In this document: piece after piece, positions 17,903 through 26,986 of the stretch
Layout of the letters: the number at the start of each line of letters is the position of its first letter
Position numbering within the stretch: position 1 is the first letter of the stretch
DNA from: Arthrobacter sp. TPD3018
Lineage (GTDB): Bacteria; Pseudomonadota; Alphaproteobacteria; Sphingomonadales; Sphingomonadaceae
Assembly (NCBI GenBank): GCA_003075315.1
Contig: QDFQ01000002.1
Coordinates: 474,661 to 538,660 of the forward strand
Length of the DNA: 64,000 nt
Direction of reading: 5' to 3'
The notes under the pieces: model-generated
What the model was told of the DNA's origin: nothing
Database searches by the model: none
Seen by the model: the letters and a program-made list of their open reading frames with translations, nothing else
Made by a program: the position numbers and the translations under genes

Positions 17903-19332
17903 CAGTAGCGCGTATCGAAGGTCGCGGTGACCACCGCCTCCCCATTGGCGGGAACCGGCACCTGCCACGTCGCGCTGCCGGCATTGGGCCGCTCGCTCTT
18001 GCGGCTTTCCTCGGTAATCCTTGTGTCGGACCAGTCGAGGCCCGACTGCACCAGTTCGACCGTCACGGCGCGCGGCCGCGCATTGGTCAGCGTGTAGCGC
18101 ATACGCGTCCGCCACCGGTCGCTGCCGAGCCGGGTGCGTTCGACCACGGTCGGCTGCACCTTCACGTCGAAGGCATCGCCGGTCGGCAGCGCGATGGGGG
18201 AGCCTTGCGGCGTGTGTTCGATGCGGTTCTCGCCGGTAAATTGCGGCTGGCCACGCGCATCGCGGATGTAGACGCGCACCGTGCCCGCGGGCAGCGCGTC
18301 GCCAACCCCGCCGGCGCCGCCGCGATTGGAGAAGCGGAGCACGCTCTGCGCGCTGCGCGGGGCGTCCGCCGTGCCGAGCCAACCGTTGTCGAAGCGATAG
18401 CCCGAGCTGGCGGCAACGCCCTTCACGTCGAGAAAACTGACCTGCTTGGTCTGCTTGTCCGCGATCGTGGTCCGCTCGGCGAGCGGATAGAGGTAATAGT
18501 CGCCAAGCTGCTCGCGCGCCGACGTCTCGCTGCCGGCCTGGGTACGCACCGGCCGCCGCGGACGAACCGGGGCGTCGTCCTCGTCGTTCGCACTGCCCAC
18601 CTCGCCTGCGACGAGCAGGGTTTTGGCATTGGTGAAGGTGGTGCCGCTCGTGTTGCGCAGCGTTACCCAGCCCTGCACGTCGATCGTGCCAGCCTTGTCG
18701 TCGAATAGCGCGACGTAATCGGCGCTCCAGCCGAGGCCGCGGGTGAGATAGGACAGCGTCGCAGGCCGCGATCCCGATCGTGCATTGGCCAGCGTCACCG
18801 ACAAAGTCGGGCGTGCGCGCAGCGATTCCGGCACGCGGTCGAACACCGCACGTACCGGCAGGCCGTCGTCGCGCAGCACCTCGATCCGCCCATTGATGTC
18901 GAGGACGACACCGCCGTTCACCGCCAGCACCCGCGCGCGCTCGCGCGTTTCGGCACCGGTGGCGGGGTTGGTGCGGACGAGCGTGATCGTCTCGCCCACC
19001 GCCTTCTCCATCAGGCTCGACGGGCTGAGCAGATCATAGTCGAAATTCTGTTCGACGATGCCGGCGTCAGGCATCGTGAGCGATACCGTCTCGGGCCGGA
19101 TCTGGGCGCTGACATCGGGGAAGGACTGACGGACGCGGCCCGCGGCGAGGTTGAGCTGGCGAACGTCCTCCACCAGCGCGACGTCGCCATTGTAGATCGT
19201 GACCGACACGTCGCCCTGCGCACTGCCCGCGCCCGGGACAGCGGCCGGTGGCGGGACGGTGGTTGGGGATACCTGCGCGACCGCGCTCGTCGGTAGGGCG
19301 AGCAGGCCAGCGATCATCCACCCGTTACGCAT
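17902..19332 (-). CDS. DUF4139 domain protein, secreted
   Basis: 476 residues from ATG 19332, with a GGGGGAG ribosome site nine bases upstream and a signal peptide (MIAGLLALPTSAVAQ). The N-terminal region includes YNGDVALVEDVRQLNL and LLSPSSLMEKAVGE; the C-terminal domain includes LSYLTRGLGWSADYVALFD, GWVTLRNTSGTTFTNAKTLLVAGEV and ARPRAVTVELVQSGLDWSDT, the usual DUF4139 phrases. At the position where its neighbour has the DIVVTGSR motif and polyproline, this protein has an acidic and Arg-rich linker instead. Role unknown; DUF4139 proteins are cell-envelope beta-sandwich proteins. First gene of a two-gene operon. Confidence 0.85.
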   Translation of the reverse strand: MRNGWMIAGLLALPTSAVAQVSPTTVPPPAAVPGAGSAQGDVSVTIYNGDVALVEDVRQLNLAAGRVRQSFPDVSAQIRPETVSLTMPDAGIVEQNFDYDLLSPSSLMEKAVGETITLVRTNPATGAETRERARVLAVNGGVVLDINGRIEVLRDDGLPVRAVFDRVPESLRARPTLSVTLANARSGSRPATLSYLTRGLGWSADYVALFDDKAGTIDVQGWVTLRNTSGTTFTNAKTLLVAGEVGSANDEDDAPVRPRRPVRTQAGSETSAREQLGDYYLYPLAERTTIADKQTKQVSFLDVKGVAASSGYRFDNGWLGTADAPRSAQSVLRFSNRGGAGGVGDALPAGTVRVYIRDARGQPQFTGENRIEHTPQGSPIALPTGDAFDVKVQPTVVERTRLGSDRWRTRMRYTLTNARPRAVTVELVQSGLDWSDTRITEESRKSERPNAGSATWQVPVPANGEAVVTATFDTRY

Positions 19333-19504
19333 GTCTCGTCTCCCCCGGCGCTTATCCGCGAAGCATGCGATGGCGCCGGCGCCGGCGCAACGCGTAAACG
19401 TCAGGCGACGGCATCGCCGGCATGACGGGGAAGCGAGGCGGTCCCGCAGTTGGGACCCGGAACCCGACATTCGCGCCCGCTTCCCAATGCCGGTCGTTTC
19501 TTAT

Positions 19505-19723
19505 TCACCCCGGCGATCCACGCTGACTCAGCCGCGTTTTCTCCGCCATGATCCGTTCGATCAGCCGTGCGGCAACCGTCGCGCGGATCGGTTCCCCGGC
19601 GGCGATCTTGCGCCAGGTGTTATAGCTGATGCCGAAACGCGGCTGGAGCGCTTCGTCGGTGCGGCCGGGGCATTGCGCGACGATATGGTCGACGATCTCG
19701 CCGGGTAGCGTGCACATGCCCAT
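19505..19723 (-). CDS. Small HTH-like protein coupled to metallo-hydrolase gene
   Basis: 72 residues starting at ATG 19723, whose A is also the last base of the hydrolase stop (TGATG). The predicted helical order (LPGEIVDHIVAQC, TDEALQPRFGISYNTWRKIAAG, TVAARLIERIMAEK) resembles a short Cro/phage-repressor-like helix-turn-helix in which FGISYNTWRKIAAG would be turn and recognition helix. No catalytic motif. The tight coupling to the metallo-beta-lactamase-fold gene suggests a shared function. DNA binding is an inference. Confidence 0.55.
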   Translation of the reverse strand: MGMCTLPGEIVDHIVAQCPGRTDEALQPRFGISYNTWRKIAAGEPIRATVAARLIERIMAEKTRLSQRGSPG

Positions 19724-20757
19724 CACGCACCATCCCGGCTGGCGGCGGCCGTGGCTTTGTGGCCGGCGATCGCCTGATCGATGTCGGCGCTCAGGCAATT
19801 ACGCCATTCGGCGTCATAGCGGATCACCCCCTCGCGTCCGACGACATAGGGGTTGGGCTCGCCAGCGCGGCGGCGTTGCAACGCGGCGACGCGGGTGAGA
19901 CCATCGTCGCCCACGGTGTGGTTCGACAACACCACATCCGCCTGCATACGGTCGGTGTAATCGGCGAAATGGTCGAGCGAATGGCGAAAGGACATCAGCG
20001 ACACGACGTCGCGCGGCGATCCCTGCCCGCCGAACAGCGACGCCATATGCGGAACGCCATGATCGCTGACCGGGAACAGCAGAGATATCGTACCCGGCGT
20101 GTGCCCCGGCGTCAGCAGCGCGGTCACCGAGCGACCGCCCAAGGTGATGACCTGCCCGTCCTCGATATAGAAATCGTCCGCCGCCTTGACCGGCAGCGTC
20201 CCCATCGTCGGCTTGCCCGTCCAGTCCGCACGGCTCATCCCGATCTTCGCGCCCGACAAGGCCTTCAGATACGCCGCACCGCCGAAGTGGTCGAAATGGT
20301 TGTGCGTGATGACGATGATGCGGATCCGCTTGGGATCGAGACCAAGCGTCCTCATATTGCGCACGATGACGTCGCGCGCATTCGCCTCGCTGGTCAACGC
20401 GTCGAGCAGCAGGATGCCGTCATCGGTATCGATCGCCCAGATGTTGTTCTCGGCGGTGCCGATCGAATAGACGCGATCGAACACCTCGATCGGCTTGGGC
20501 GCAGGAGCTTTCAGCGGGCGTCGTTCGCGCACTGCCTGGCAGCGATAATAGAGCGTCACGGGCCAGAGCTTGCCGCCCGCCTCCGCAGCGAGATCGGCAT
20601 AAGCGCGGGCGCCGGGCGCCGTATAGCCGCCGATCCGCCGCATCTCCTCGACCGTATGGATTTCGGGGCGTCCGCCGTTCGGAGACGCAGCACGATCCTG
20701 CGCCAGCGTCGGCGCGGCGAGCAAGGCCGCGGCGAGCAGCATAGGGCGGGTCTTCAT
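19723..20757 (-). CDS. Secreted metallo-beta-lactamase-fold hydrolase (subclass B3-like)
   Basis: 344 residues. Signal peptide (RPMLLAAALLAAPTLAQ), with AGGAGAG ribosome site features upstream (AGGAG 9 nt before ATG 20757). The zinc motif HxHxDH is THNHFDH at 151-157, followed by LTPGHTPGTISLLF (third His), LLDALTSEANARDV, and a late VVLSNH segment. The sequence FDRVYSIGTAENNIWAIDTDDGILLLDAL is like B3 beta-lactamases and related lactonases. It sits in a catabolic cluster (MFS transporter upstream, hydroxyacid dehydrogenase, TonB receptor, aldolase), so a periplasmic lactone or ester hydrolase for the cluster's substrate is as plausible as a beta-lactamase. Confidence 0.85.
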   Translation of the reverse strand: MKTRPMLLAAALLAAPTLAQDRAASPNGGRPEIHTVEEMRRIGGYTAPGARAYADLAAEAGGKLWPVTLYYRCQAVRERRPLKAPAPKPIEVFDRVYSIGTAENNIWAIDTDDGILLLDALTSEANARDVIVRNMRTLGLDPKRIRIIVITHNHFDHFGGAAYLKALSGAKIGMSRADWTGKPTMGTLPVKAADDFYIEDGQVITLGGRSVTALLTPGHTPGTISLLFPVSDHGVPHMASLFGGQGSPRDVVSLMSFRHSLDHFADYTDRMQADVVLSNHTVGDDGLTRVAALQRRRAGEPNPYVVGREGVIRYDAEWRNCLSADIDQAIAGHKATAAASRDGA

Positions 20758-20794
20758 GAGAGCTCTCCTGCGAATGTGTCGATATCCGGGGCGA

Positions 20795-22102
20795 TCACGC
20801 GGCGACGACCGCTTGCGCGCGCGCCTGCCGACCGACGATCAGCACCGCGACGGCGCTCCCCACCGTCAGCACCGCCAGCGGCAGCAGCGCGAGCACATGG
20901 CTGCCGGTACGGTCGTGGATCAGGCCATAGACGTTCACCATCAGCCCGCCGCCGATCAAGTTGGACGTCGCGTTGATCGCGGCGATCCCTGCCGCGGCGG
21001 TGCCGGCGGACAGCCAGCTCGACGCCATGCTCCAGAACGGTCCCTTGAAGCAGTAGGCGCCCATCAGCACGAAGGTGAGCAGCAGCACCGTGGGCGCGAG
21101 GCCGGTCAGCGCGAACGTGCCGAGCACGCCCACCGCGATCAGCAGCAGCGGCAGCGCGGTATGCCAGCGCCGCTCGCCCGTGGCATCGGAATGCCGCCCC
21201 CACACGATCATCGCGACCGACGCGATCCCGTAGGGGATCGAGTTGACCAGACCGGTCTGAACGTTGGTCAGCCCATAGGACTTGAGCAACTGCGGCTGCC
21301 ATACCCCCAGCACGCTGCCCGCAGCCGACGCCCCGCAGCAGGCCAGCACCATCGCCCAGAACGCCGGCGTGCGGATCAGCCCCCAGGCGGATCCATGCAC
21401 CATAGGCCGGCCGTCGCTCGGCGCGACGGTGGCAGCCGCCAGCCAGCGCTTCTCGTCCTCGTCCAGCCAATCGGCCTGAGCCGGCCGGTCGGTGAGGACA
21501 CGCAGGCACGCGAGGCCGAGGAGTACGGTCGGCACGCCTTCGCACAGGAACAGCCACTGCCAGCCATGCAGCCCGCCGATCCCGTCGAGCGACAGCAGCA
21601 CGCCGCCCAGCGGCGAACCGACGAAGCTCGACAGGGGAATCGCCACCGCGAACAGCGCCAGCGTCCGGCCGCGATACAGCGGCGGCATCCAATAGGTGAG
21701 GTACAGGATCACGCCGGGAAAGAAGCCCGCTTCCGCCGCGCCGAGCAGGAAGCGCATGACGTAGAAGGATTCGACATTCCATACGAACGCCATCGCCGCG
21801 GATACCAGGCCCCAACTCACCATGATCCGCGCGATCCAGCGCCGTGCGCCGACGCGCTGGAGCATCAGGTTGCTCGGCACCTCCATCAGGAAATAGGCGA
21901 CGAAGAACAGGCTGGCGCCAAAGCCGAAGACCGTGCTGCTCAACCCCAGATCGGCGTTCATCTGCAGCGATGCCATGCCGATGTTGGCGCGGTCGATGAA
22001 CGCAAGCAGGTAACAGAGCATCAGGAACGGCAGCAGCCGCCACGTCACCTTACGCATGACCCGCGCTTCCAGGGCGTCGGGGGTCCCGTCTGGGCTCGTC
22101 AT
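20795..22102 (-). CDS. MFS transporter, anion:cation symporter type
   Basis: 435 residues with about 12 hydrophobic helices. ACS-family signs are FIDRANIGMASLQM in loop 1-2, VPSNLMLQRVGARRWIARIMVSWG and LLGAAEAGFFPGVILYLTYW. The family moves organic anions such as sugar acids, tartrate or aromatic acids with protons. ATG 22102 is preferred over GTG codons just upstream because GAGG lies eight bases before it. The stop is 37 nt before the metallo-hydrolase gene and the start is 58 nt after the hydroxyacid dehydrogenase gene, all minus strand, so one operon is likely. Confidence 0.9.
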   Translation of the reverse strand: MTSPDGTPDALEARVMRKVTWRLLPFLMLCYLLAFIDRANIGMASLQMNADLGLSSTVFGFGASLFFVAYFLMEVPSNLMLQRVGARRWIARIMVSWGLVSAAMAFVWNVESFYVMRFLLGAAEAGFFPGVILYLTYWMPPLYRGRTLALFAVAIPLSSFVGSPLGGVLLSLDGIGGLHGWQWLFLCEGVPTVLLGLACLRVLTDRPAQADWLDEDEKRWLAAATVAPSDGRPMVHGSAWGLIRTPAFWAMVLACCGASAAGSVLGVWQPQLLKSYGLTNVQTGLVNSIPYGIASVAMIVWGRHSDATGERRWHTALPLLLIAVGVLGTFALTGLAPTVLLLTFVLMGAYCFKGPFWSMASSWLSAGTAAAGIAAINATSNLIGGGLMVNVYGLIHDRTGSHVLALLPLAVLTVGSAVAVLIVGRQARAQAVVAA

Positions 22103-22160
22103 CACCACTTCCTCTCGTTGATCCGCGCGCCCCCTCTTGCGGGTGGACGTCGCGGATCGG

Positions 22161-23156
22161 TCAGGCGGCCGTCGCGGCCAGCGTATTCACCAGGTTGCGC
22201 GGCTCAATCGCACCCGTCGTCAGATAGGCGGCGATCTGGTCGACTACGCTGATGCCGACCCGAATACGCGCTTCGCGCGTGTTGGCGCCGACGTGCGGGC
22301 TGACGACCAGATTGTCGAGCGCCCAGAACGGATGATCCGCCGCCGGCGGTTCGCTGGCGAACGTATCCAGCCCGGCGCCGGCGAGCGGTCCCGATTGCAA
22401 CGCCTGGACCAGCGCGGTCTCGTCGATCAGCTCGCCGCGCGCCGTGTTGAGCAGGATGCTGCCGGGCCGCATCGCGGCCAGCGCGTCGGCATCGATGAAG
22501 CCGCGATTGTCCGGCGTCAGCGGACAGTGCAGGCTGACGATGTCGCTCTGCTCCAGCAGCTCGCGCACCGTGGCGCAGCGGATCGTGCCGACTGGGAGCT
22601 GCGCGTCGCCCAGATACGGATCGTAGATCCGCACCGTCCCGCCGAAGGGCGCAAGCAGGTGGAGGAAGGCGCGGCCGATCGCACCCAGCCCAACCAGGCC
22701 TATGCTCTTGCCGGTGATCTCGGTGCCCGCATAGGTCGGCTTGTCCCAATGCCCGTCGCGCACGCGGCGATCGAGCCAGGCAGTCGATCGTGCGACACTC
22801 ATCAGCAGCGCCAGCGCCTGTTCGGCGACCGACTGCGCGTTGGCACCGCCGGCTACCACGACGGGGATGCCCCGCGCCGATGCGGCGGCGCGATCGATGC
22901 CGTCGACGCCGACGCCATGTTTGGCGATGATCCGCAATGTCGGGATCCCCTCGATCACCGCGCGCGACACGACGCCCATCCGGACGACGATCGCCTGCGC
23001 GCCGATCGCATTGGCTGCGGCGATCATCTCGTCCGCGTCGGCATAGGGCTTGAGAGGAACCAGCTTCAGGCCGTGCTCCGCCGCCGTACGCATGGCCGCG
23101 TCGCTCAGCAGCGGCCCGGCGATCAGCGCCGTCATGTCGGTAGCCTGACTCGTCAC
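22161..23156 (-). CDS. D-isomer-specific 2-hydroxyacid dehydrogenase
   Basis: 331 residues from a GTG at 23156 that has GGGAGAGG at good spacing; an ATG at 23186 in the same frame would add ten residues but its purine-rich site is too close. NAD-binding motif GLVGLGAIGRAF in mid-protein, catalytic Arg in LLNTARGELIDE, Glu in DTFASEPP and His in VVSPHVGAN, as in the phosphoglycerate dehydrogenase/hydroxypyruvate reductase family. Likely interconverts a 2-oxoacid and a D-2-hydroxyacid in the pathway of this cluster. First gene of the minus-strand operon, divergent from the TonB receptor. Confidence 0.9.
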   Translation of the reverse strand: MTSQATDMTALIAGPLLSDAAMRTAAEHGLKLVPLKPYADADEMIAAANAIGAQAIVVRMGVVSRAVIEGIPTLRIIAKHGVGVDGIDRAAASARGIPVVVAGGANAQSVAEQALALLMSVARSTAWLDRRVRDGHWDKPTYAGTEITGKSIGLVGLGAIGRAFLHLLAPFGGTVRIYDPYLGDAQLPVGTIRCATVRELLEQSDIVSLHCPLTPDNRGFIDADALAAMRPGSILLNTARGELIDETALVQALQSGPLAGAGLDTFASEPPAADHPFWALDNLVVSPHVGANTREARIRVGISVVDQIAAYLTTGAIEPRNLVNTLAATAA

Positions 23157-23230
23157 GTCCCTCTCCCTGGCGGTTTCTCCGCTCATCGCCTCTTCATAGC
23201 CACCAACGCCACAGCCGCAACATTATTCTG

Positions 23231-23246
23231 AAACGACGTTGCGTTT
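23231..23246. promoter_or_regulatory. Candidate operator: inverted repeat AAACG-N6-CGTTT
   Basis: A 5-bp perfect inverted repeat with a 6-nt spacer lies in the AT-rich divergent region between the hydroxyacid dehydrogenase and the TonB receptor, where a regulator could control both operons. The IclR-family protein encoded 3.8 kb away in the same cluster is the natural candidate. No second copy was found by eye, so this is weak. Confidence 0.3.
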
Positions 23247-23314
23247 TATTTTATCTGCAGATACAAGCCGCTGGCGACGGGCGCAAAGCTCGCATCACAT
23301 TCCAGGAGAGGCAT

Positions 23315-26215
23315 ATGCTCATCGGCCGCATCGCCAATAATCGTCATCTACTACTCGCCGGCGTCAGCGCCGCCTGTCTGTGGATGTCGGCAGCCCATGC
23401 GCAGACCGCCCCGGCAGCGGACGCGAACCCGGCGACACAGACCACCGCCGTTCCCACGGCCCCCGAAGCGGTACAGACCCAGGAACCGCAGACCGCCGAA
23501 CCCACGCCCGCTGATACCGCCACGCCGCAGGAGGCGCCCGAACAAGGCGCCGACATCGTCGTGACGGGATCGCGCATCGGCCGCAGCGGCTTCACGACGC
23601 CGACGCCGGTCACCGTCATCAATTCCGATCAGCTGGTGAAGAGCGCGCCCTCCACCCTCGCCGAGTCGCTGCGCAACCTCCCGGCCCTCACGGCGACGTC
23701 GGGTCCGCAGCGCGCCAGCGGCACGCAGGGCGGCGGTCAGTCGTTCCTCAACCTGCGCAACCTCGGTGCGGTCCGCACGCTGACGCTGCTCGATGGCCGT
23801 CGCTTCGTCGCCGCGAGCCAGTTCGGCACCGTCGACGTCAACCTGCTGCCCGCCGGCCTGATCCAGCGCGTCGACATCGTTACCGGTGGCGCGTCCGCCG
23901 CCTACGGGTCGGACGCGGTCGCGGGCGTCGTCAATTTCGTGCTCGATACCAAATACGAAGGCCTGAAGGGTGAGGTGTCGTCGGGCATCTCCGGCGAAGG
24001 CGACAATGCCGAAAAGCGCGCGATCCTGACCGGCGGCGTCAGCACGGCGGGCGACCGCCTGCACCTGATCGCCAGCGCCGAATATTACCAGAACGACGGC
24101 ATCCTCGAAGGCAAGCGCGACTGGGCGCGGCGCGGCACCAACCTGATCAACGGCCCAGCCGGCGGCCCGGTCCAGATCCTGGCGAACGACGTCCGCAACC
24201 TCGGCACCTATGGTGGCATGCTGCTGACTGGCAACGGCGGCACCGCGGCGCAGAACGCCCTGTTCCGCGGGCTGCAATTCGGCCCCGGCGGCACGGTCCT
24301 GCCCTACAGCTTCGGCTCTTACTCCACCTCGACGCAGCAGATCGGCGGCGACGGCGTGAACACCGAACTGTTCCAGGAAATCAACCGCCCGCTGGAACGC
24401 TGGTCCACCTTCGGCCGCGCCGAATACGACCTGACCGACAATCTCTCGGTGTTCGGCGAGGCATCCTACGGCTGGACCGACACGCGTTATTCCACCTCGA
24501 CCAACCGCCATCAGGTCCAGAACCCGATCACGATCCGGCGCGACAATGCGTTTCTGCCGCAGCCGATCCGCAACCTCCTCGCCGCCAATCCCTCCGTCAC
24601 CAGCCTCACCATGCTGCGCTGGTCGGTCGAAGGCGGCCTGACCGATGTCGCCGTCACCACCGACACGCGCCGCTTCGTCGGTGGTTTCAACGCCAAGGTC
24701 GGCGGGCTGAAGATCAACGGCTATTACCAGCATGGCCGCACCAACCAGCGCACCGACGTGCTCAACAACGAGATCACGGCGAATTTCACCCGCGCCGCCG
24801 ACGCGGTGGTCAATCCCGCCAACGGCCAGATCGTCTGCCGCTCGACGCTGACCAACCCCAATGACGGCTGCGCGCCGTTCAACGTCTTCGGCGAAGGCTC
24901 GCCGTCCGCGGCGGCGCTCGCCTACACCCGCGGCACCAGCCGCACCGACTCCGTCTTTACCGAGGACGTCGCCGCACTCAACGTGTCGGGCACGCTGTTC
25001 CAGGGCTGGGCCGGCCCGATCTCGTTCGCGACCGGCGCCGAATATCGGAAGGAAACGGCCGAGCTGTCGGTCGATGCCTTGTCGCGCGCGGGCGCCTTCC
25101 TGTTCGCCAATCCGCAGCCCTGGTCGGGCAAGTATGACGTCCGCGAAGGCTATGTCGAAACCGTCGTGCCGCTGCTGCGCGACCTGCCCTTCGCCAAGTC
25201 GGTCGAGTTCAACGGCGCGGTCCGCTACACCGATTATTCGACCAGCGGCGGCGTGACGACGTGGAAGGCAGGGCTCAGCTGGACGCCGTTCGACGCGCTG
25301 CGCCTGCGCGGCACGCGCTCGCGCGACATTCGCGCGCCCAACCTGTCCGAACTGTTCACCAGCGGCCGCACGCAGTCGGCGACGATCGTCGATCCGTTCA
25401 AGAACAACATCCGCCTGTCCGGCATCTTCGTCACCACCGGCGGCAATGCGCAGCTGCAACCCGAAAAGGCGGATACGCTGACGCTCGGCGCGGTGATTCA
25501 GCCGCCGATGATCCCCGGCTTCAACCTGTCGGTCGATTATTACGACATCAAGATCAAGGACGCGATCGGCACGCTGACCGCGCAACAAACGGTCGACCAG
25601 TGTTTCGCCGGCAACCAGCTTGCCTGCAGCCTCGTCCAGCGCGACGGCGGCGGCAACCTGACCGGCCTGGTCGCCTTCCCGATCAACCTGTCGGAACTGG
25701 AAACCAACGGCCTCGACGTCGAGGCGAGCTATCGCGTGCCGCTGTCCTCGATGATGGACACCGACGCGACGCTCAACCTGCGCACCGTCGTGTCCTATGT
25801 CGGCAAGCTGTCCTCGACCACGCCGGGGTCGGCGCCGATCGACCGCGCCGGCGAAGTGGGCATCAGCGCCAACCCGCATTGGCGCTTCAACGCCCAGGCC
25901 GATTTCTACAAGGGCAATTTCAACCTGTTCAACCAGGTCCGCTTTATCGGTGGTGGCCGCTATGACGTGACCCGCGGCCCGTCGCAGATCGACCTGCAGA
26001 ATGTCAAGGCGCAGGCCTATTGGGACCTTCAGCTTGGCTACAAGCTCGAGAATGTCGGCCTCAAGGGCGCGGAATTCTATCTGAACATCCGCAACGTCCT
26101 CGACACCGATCCCCCCGCCGCGCCCGGCGACGGCACGATCGCGCTGGCGACCAATACCGGCCTGTACGACACCACCGGACGCCTGTTCCGCGTCGGTTTC
26201 CGCTTCAACTTCTGA
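23315..26215 (+). CDS. TonB-dependent receptor, large substrate-uptake type
   Basis: 966 residues with a CCAGGAGAGG ribosome site before ATG 23315. Signal peptide (LLLAGVSAACLWMSAAHAQ), a long Pro/Thr/Gln-rich spacer, TonB-box-like GADIVVTGSRIGRSG near residue 88, plug domain (LAESLRNLPALTATSG, TLLDGRRFV, VDIVTGGASAAYGSDAVAGVVNFVLD) and barrel ending in FRVGFRFNF. The layout and length match the oar/CirA-like receptors that sphingomonads use for complex organic substrates. Followed by an RraA aldolase and an IclR regulator on the same strand; likely outer-membrane uptake for this cluster. Confidence 0.94.
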   Translation: MLIGRIANNRHLLLAGVSAACLWMSAAHAQTAPAADANPATQTTAVPTAPEAVQTQEPQTAEPTPADTATPQEAPEQGADIVVTGSRIGRSGFTTPTPVTVINSDQLVKSAPSTLAESLRNLPALTATSGPQRASGTQGGGQSFLNLRNLGAVRTLTLLDGRRFVAASQFGTVDVNLLPAGLIQRVDIVTGGASAAYGSDAVAGVVNFVLDTKYEGLKGEVSSGISGEGDNAEKRAILTGGVSTAGDRLHLIASAEYYQNDGILEGKRDWARRGTNLINGPAGGPVQILANDVRNLGTYGGMLLTGNGGTAAQNALFRGLQFGPGGTVLPYSFGSYSTSTQQIGGDGVNTELFQEINRPLERWSTFGRAEYDLTDNLSVFGEASYGWTDTRYSTSTNRHQVQNPITIRRDNAFLPQPIRNLLAANPSVTSLTMLRWSVEGGLTDVAVTTDTRRFVGGFNAKVGGLKINGYYQHGRTNQRTDVLNNEITANFTRAADAVVNPANGQIVCRSTLTNPNDGCAPFNVFGEGSPSAAALAYTRGTSRTDSVFTEDVAALNVSGTLFQGWAGPISFATGAEYRKETAELSVDALSRAGAFLFANPQPWSGKYDVREGYVETVVPLLRDLPFAKSVEFNGAVRYTDYSTSGGVTTWKAGLSWTPFDALRLRGTRSRDIRAPNLSELFTSGRTQSATIVDPFKNNIRLSGIFVTTGGNAQLQPEKADTLTLGAVIQPPMIPGFNLSVDYYDIKIKDAIGTLTAQQTVDQCFAGNQLACSLVQRDGGGNLTGLVAFPINLSELETNGLDVEASYRVPLSSMMDTDATLNLRTVVSYVGKLSSTTPGSAPIDRAGEVGISANPHWRFNAQADFYKGNFNLFNQVRFIGGGRYDVTRGPSQIDLQNVKAQAYWDLQLGYKLENVGLKGAEFYLNIRNVLDTDPPAAPGDGTIALATNTGLYDTTGRLFRVGFRFNF

Positions 26216-26264
26216 TCCCCATTCCGGCCGCGCACATGCGCGCGGCCGGCAGGAGCCAATTCCC

Positions 26265-26939
26265 ATGTCGATCGGTTTTCGCGTCCTTCCCCTCACCCGT
26301 CGGATCGATGCCGACCTGGTCCGCCAGTTCGCCGACCTGCCCGTCGCCAACGTCAGCGACGCGATGAACCGCATGGTGGCCGGCGGCGCGGCGCTGCGGC
26401 CGATGCATGGCGGCGGCGTGCTGGCGGGGCCGGCGGTCACGGTGAAGGCGCGACCGGGCGACAATCTGATGCTGCACAAGGCGCTCGACATCGCCGCACC
26501 CGGTGACGTCGTGGTGGTGGATGCGGGCGGCGATCTGACCAACGCCCTTATCGGCGAACTGATGGTGGCGCACGCGCAGAGCCGCGGCCTCGCCGGCATC
26601 GTCATCTTCGGCGCGATCCGCGATGTCGCGGCGATCCGCGCGGGCAGCTTCCCGGTCTTCGCCGCCGGGGTGACGCATCGCGGCCCCTACAAGGATGGCC
26701 CGGGCGAAGTGAACGTGCCGATCGCGATCGACGGCATGGTGATCCATCCGGGCGACCTCATACTCGGCGACGACGATGGTCTCGTCACGGTCGCCATCGA
26801 CGATGCCGCGACGGTCCTCGCCGCCGCATCGGCCAAACACGCTGCGGAAACGGCGCAGATGGACAAGATCCGCCGCGGCGAAAACCCGCGGGCATGGGTC
26901 GATGAGACACTCAAGCGTTTGGGCTGCGAAGGCGTGTGA
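26265..26939 (+). CDS. RraA-family aldolase (4-hydroxy-4-methyl-2-oxoglutarate aldolase-like)
   Basis: 224 residues. Family signs: LPVANVSDAMNRM near 27-38, the divalent-metal and pyruvate-binding region HKALDIAAPGDVVVVDAGGD, GLAGIVIFGAIRDVAAIR near 105-120 with conserved Arg-Asp, and IHPGDLILGDDDGLVTV. Enzymes of this fold split 4-hydroxy-2-oxoacids to pyruvate or act as oxaloacetate decarboxylases; other members regulate RNase E. Given the dehydrogenase, transporter and receptor around it, the catabolic role is favoured. It lies 49 nt after the receptor, and the IclR gene follows within 47 nt. Confidence 0.85.
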   Translation: MSIGFRVLPLTRRIDADLVRQFADLPVANVSDAMNRMVAGGAALRPMHGGGVLAGPAVTVKARPGDNLMLHKALDIAAPGDVVVVDAGGDLTNALIGELMVAHAQSRGLAGIVIFGAIRDVAAIRAGSFPVFAAGVTHRGPYKDGPGEVNVPIAIDGMVIHPGDLILGDDDGLVTVAIDDAATVLAAASAKHAAETAQMDKIRRGENPRAWVDETLKRLGCEGV

Positions 26940-26986
26940 TGACAGACCCGGCTCCCTCCCGCTATCGGGAGGGGGAAGGGATCAGC

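Noticed and set aside
23351..26605. 1084-codon minus-strand frame opposite the large TonB receptor
   Set aside because: Shadow frame; no signal, domain or ribosome site, and it also runs antisense to the start of the aldolase gene.
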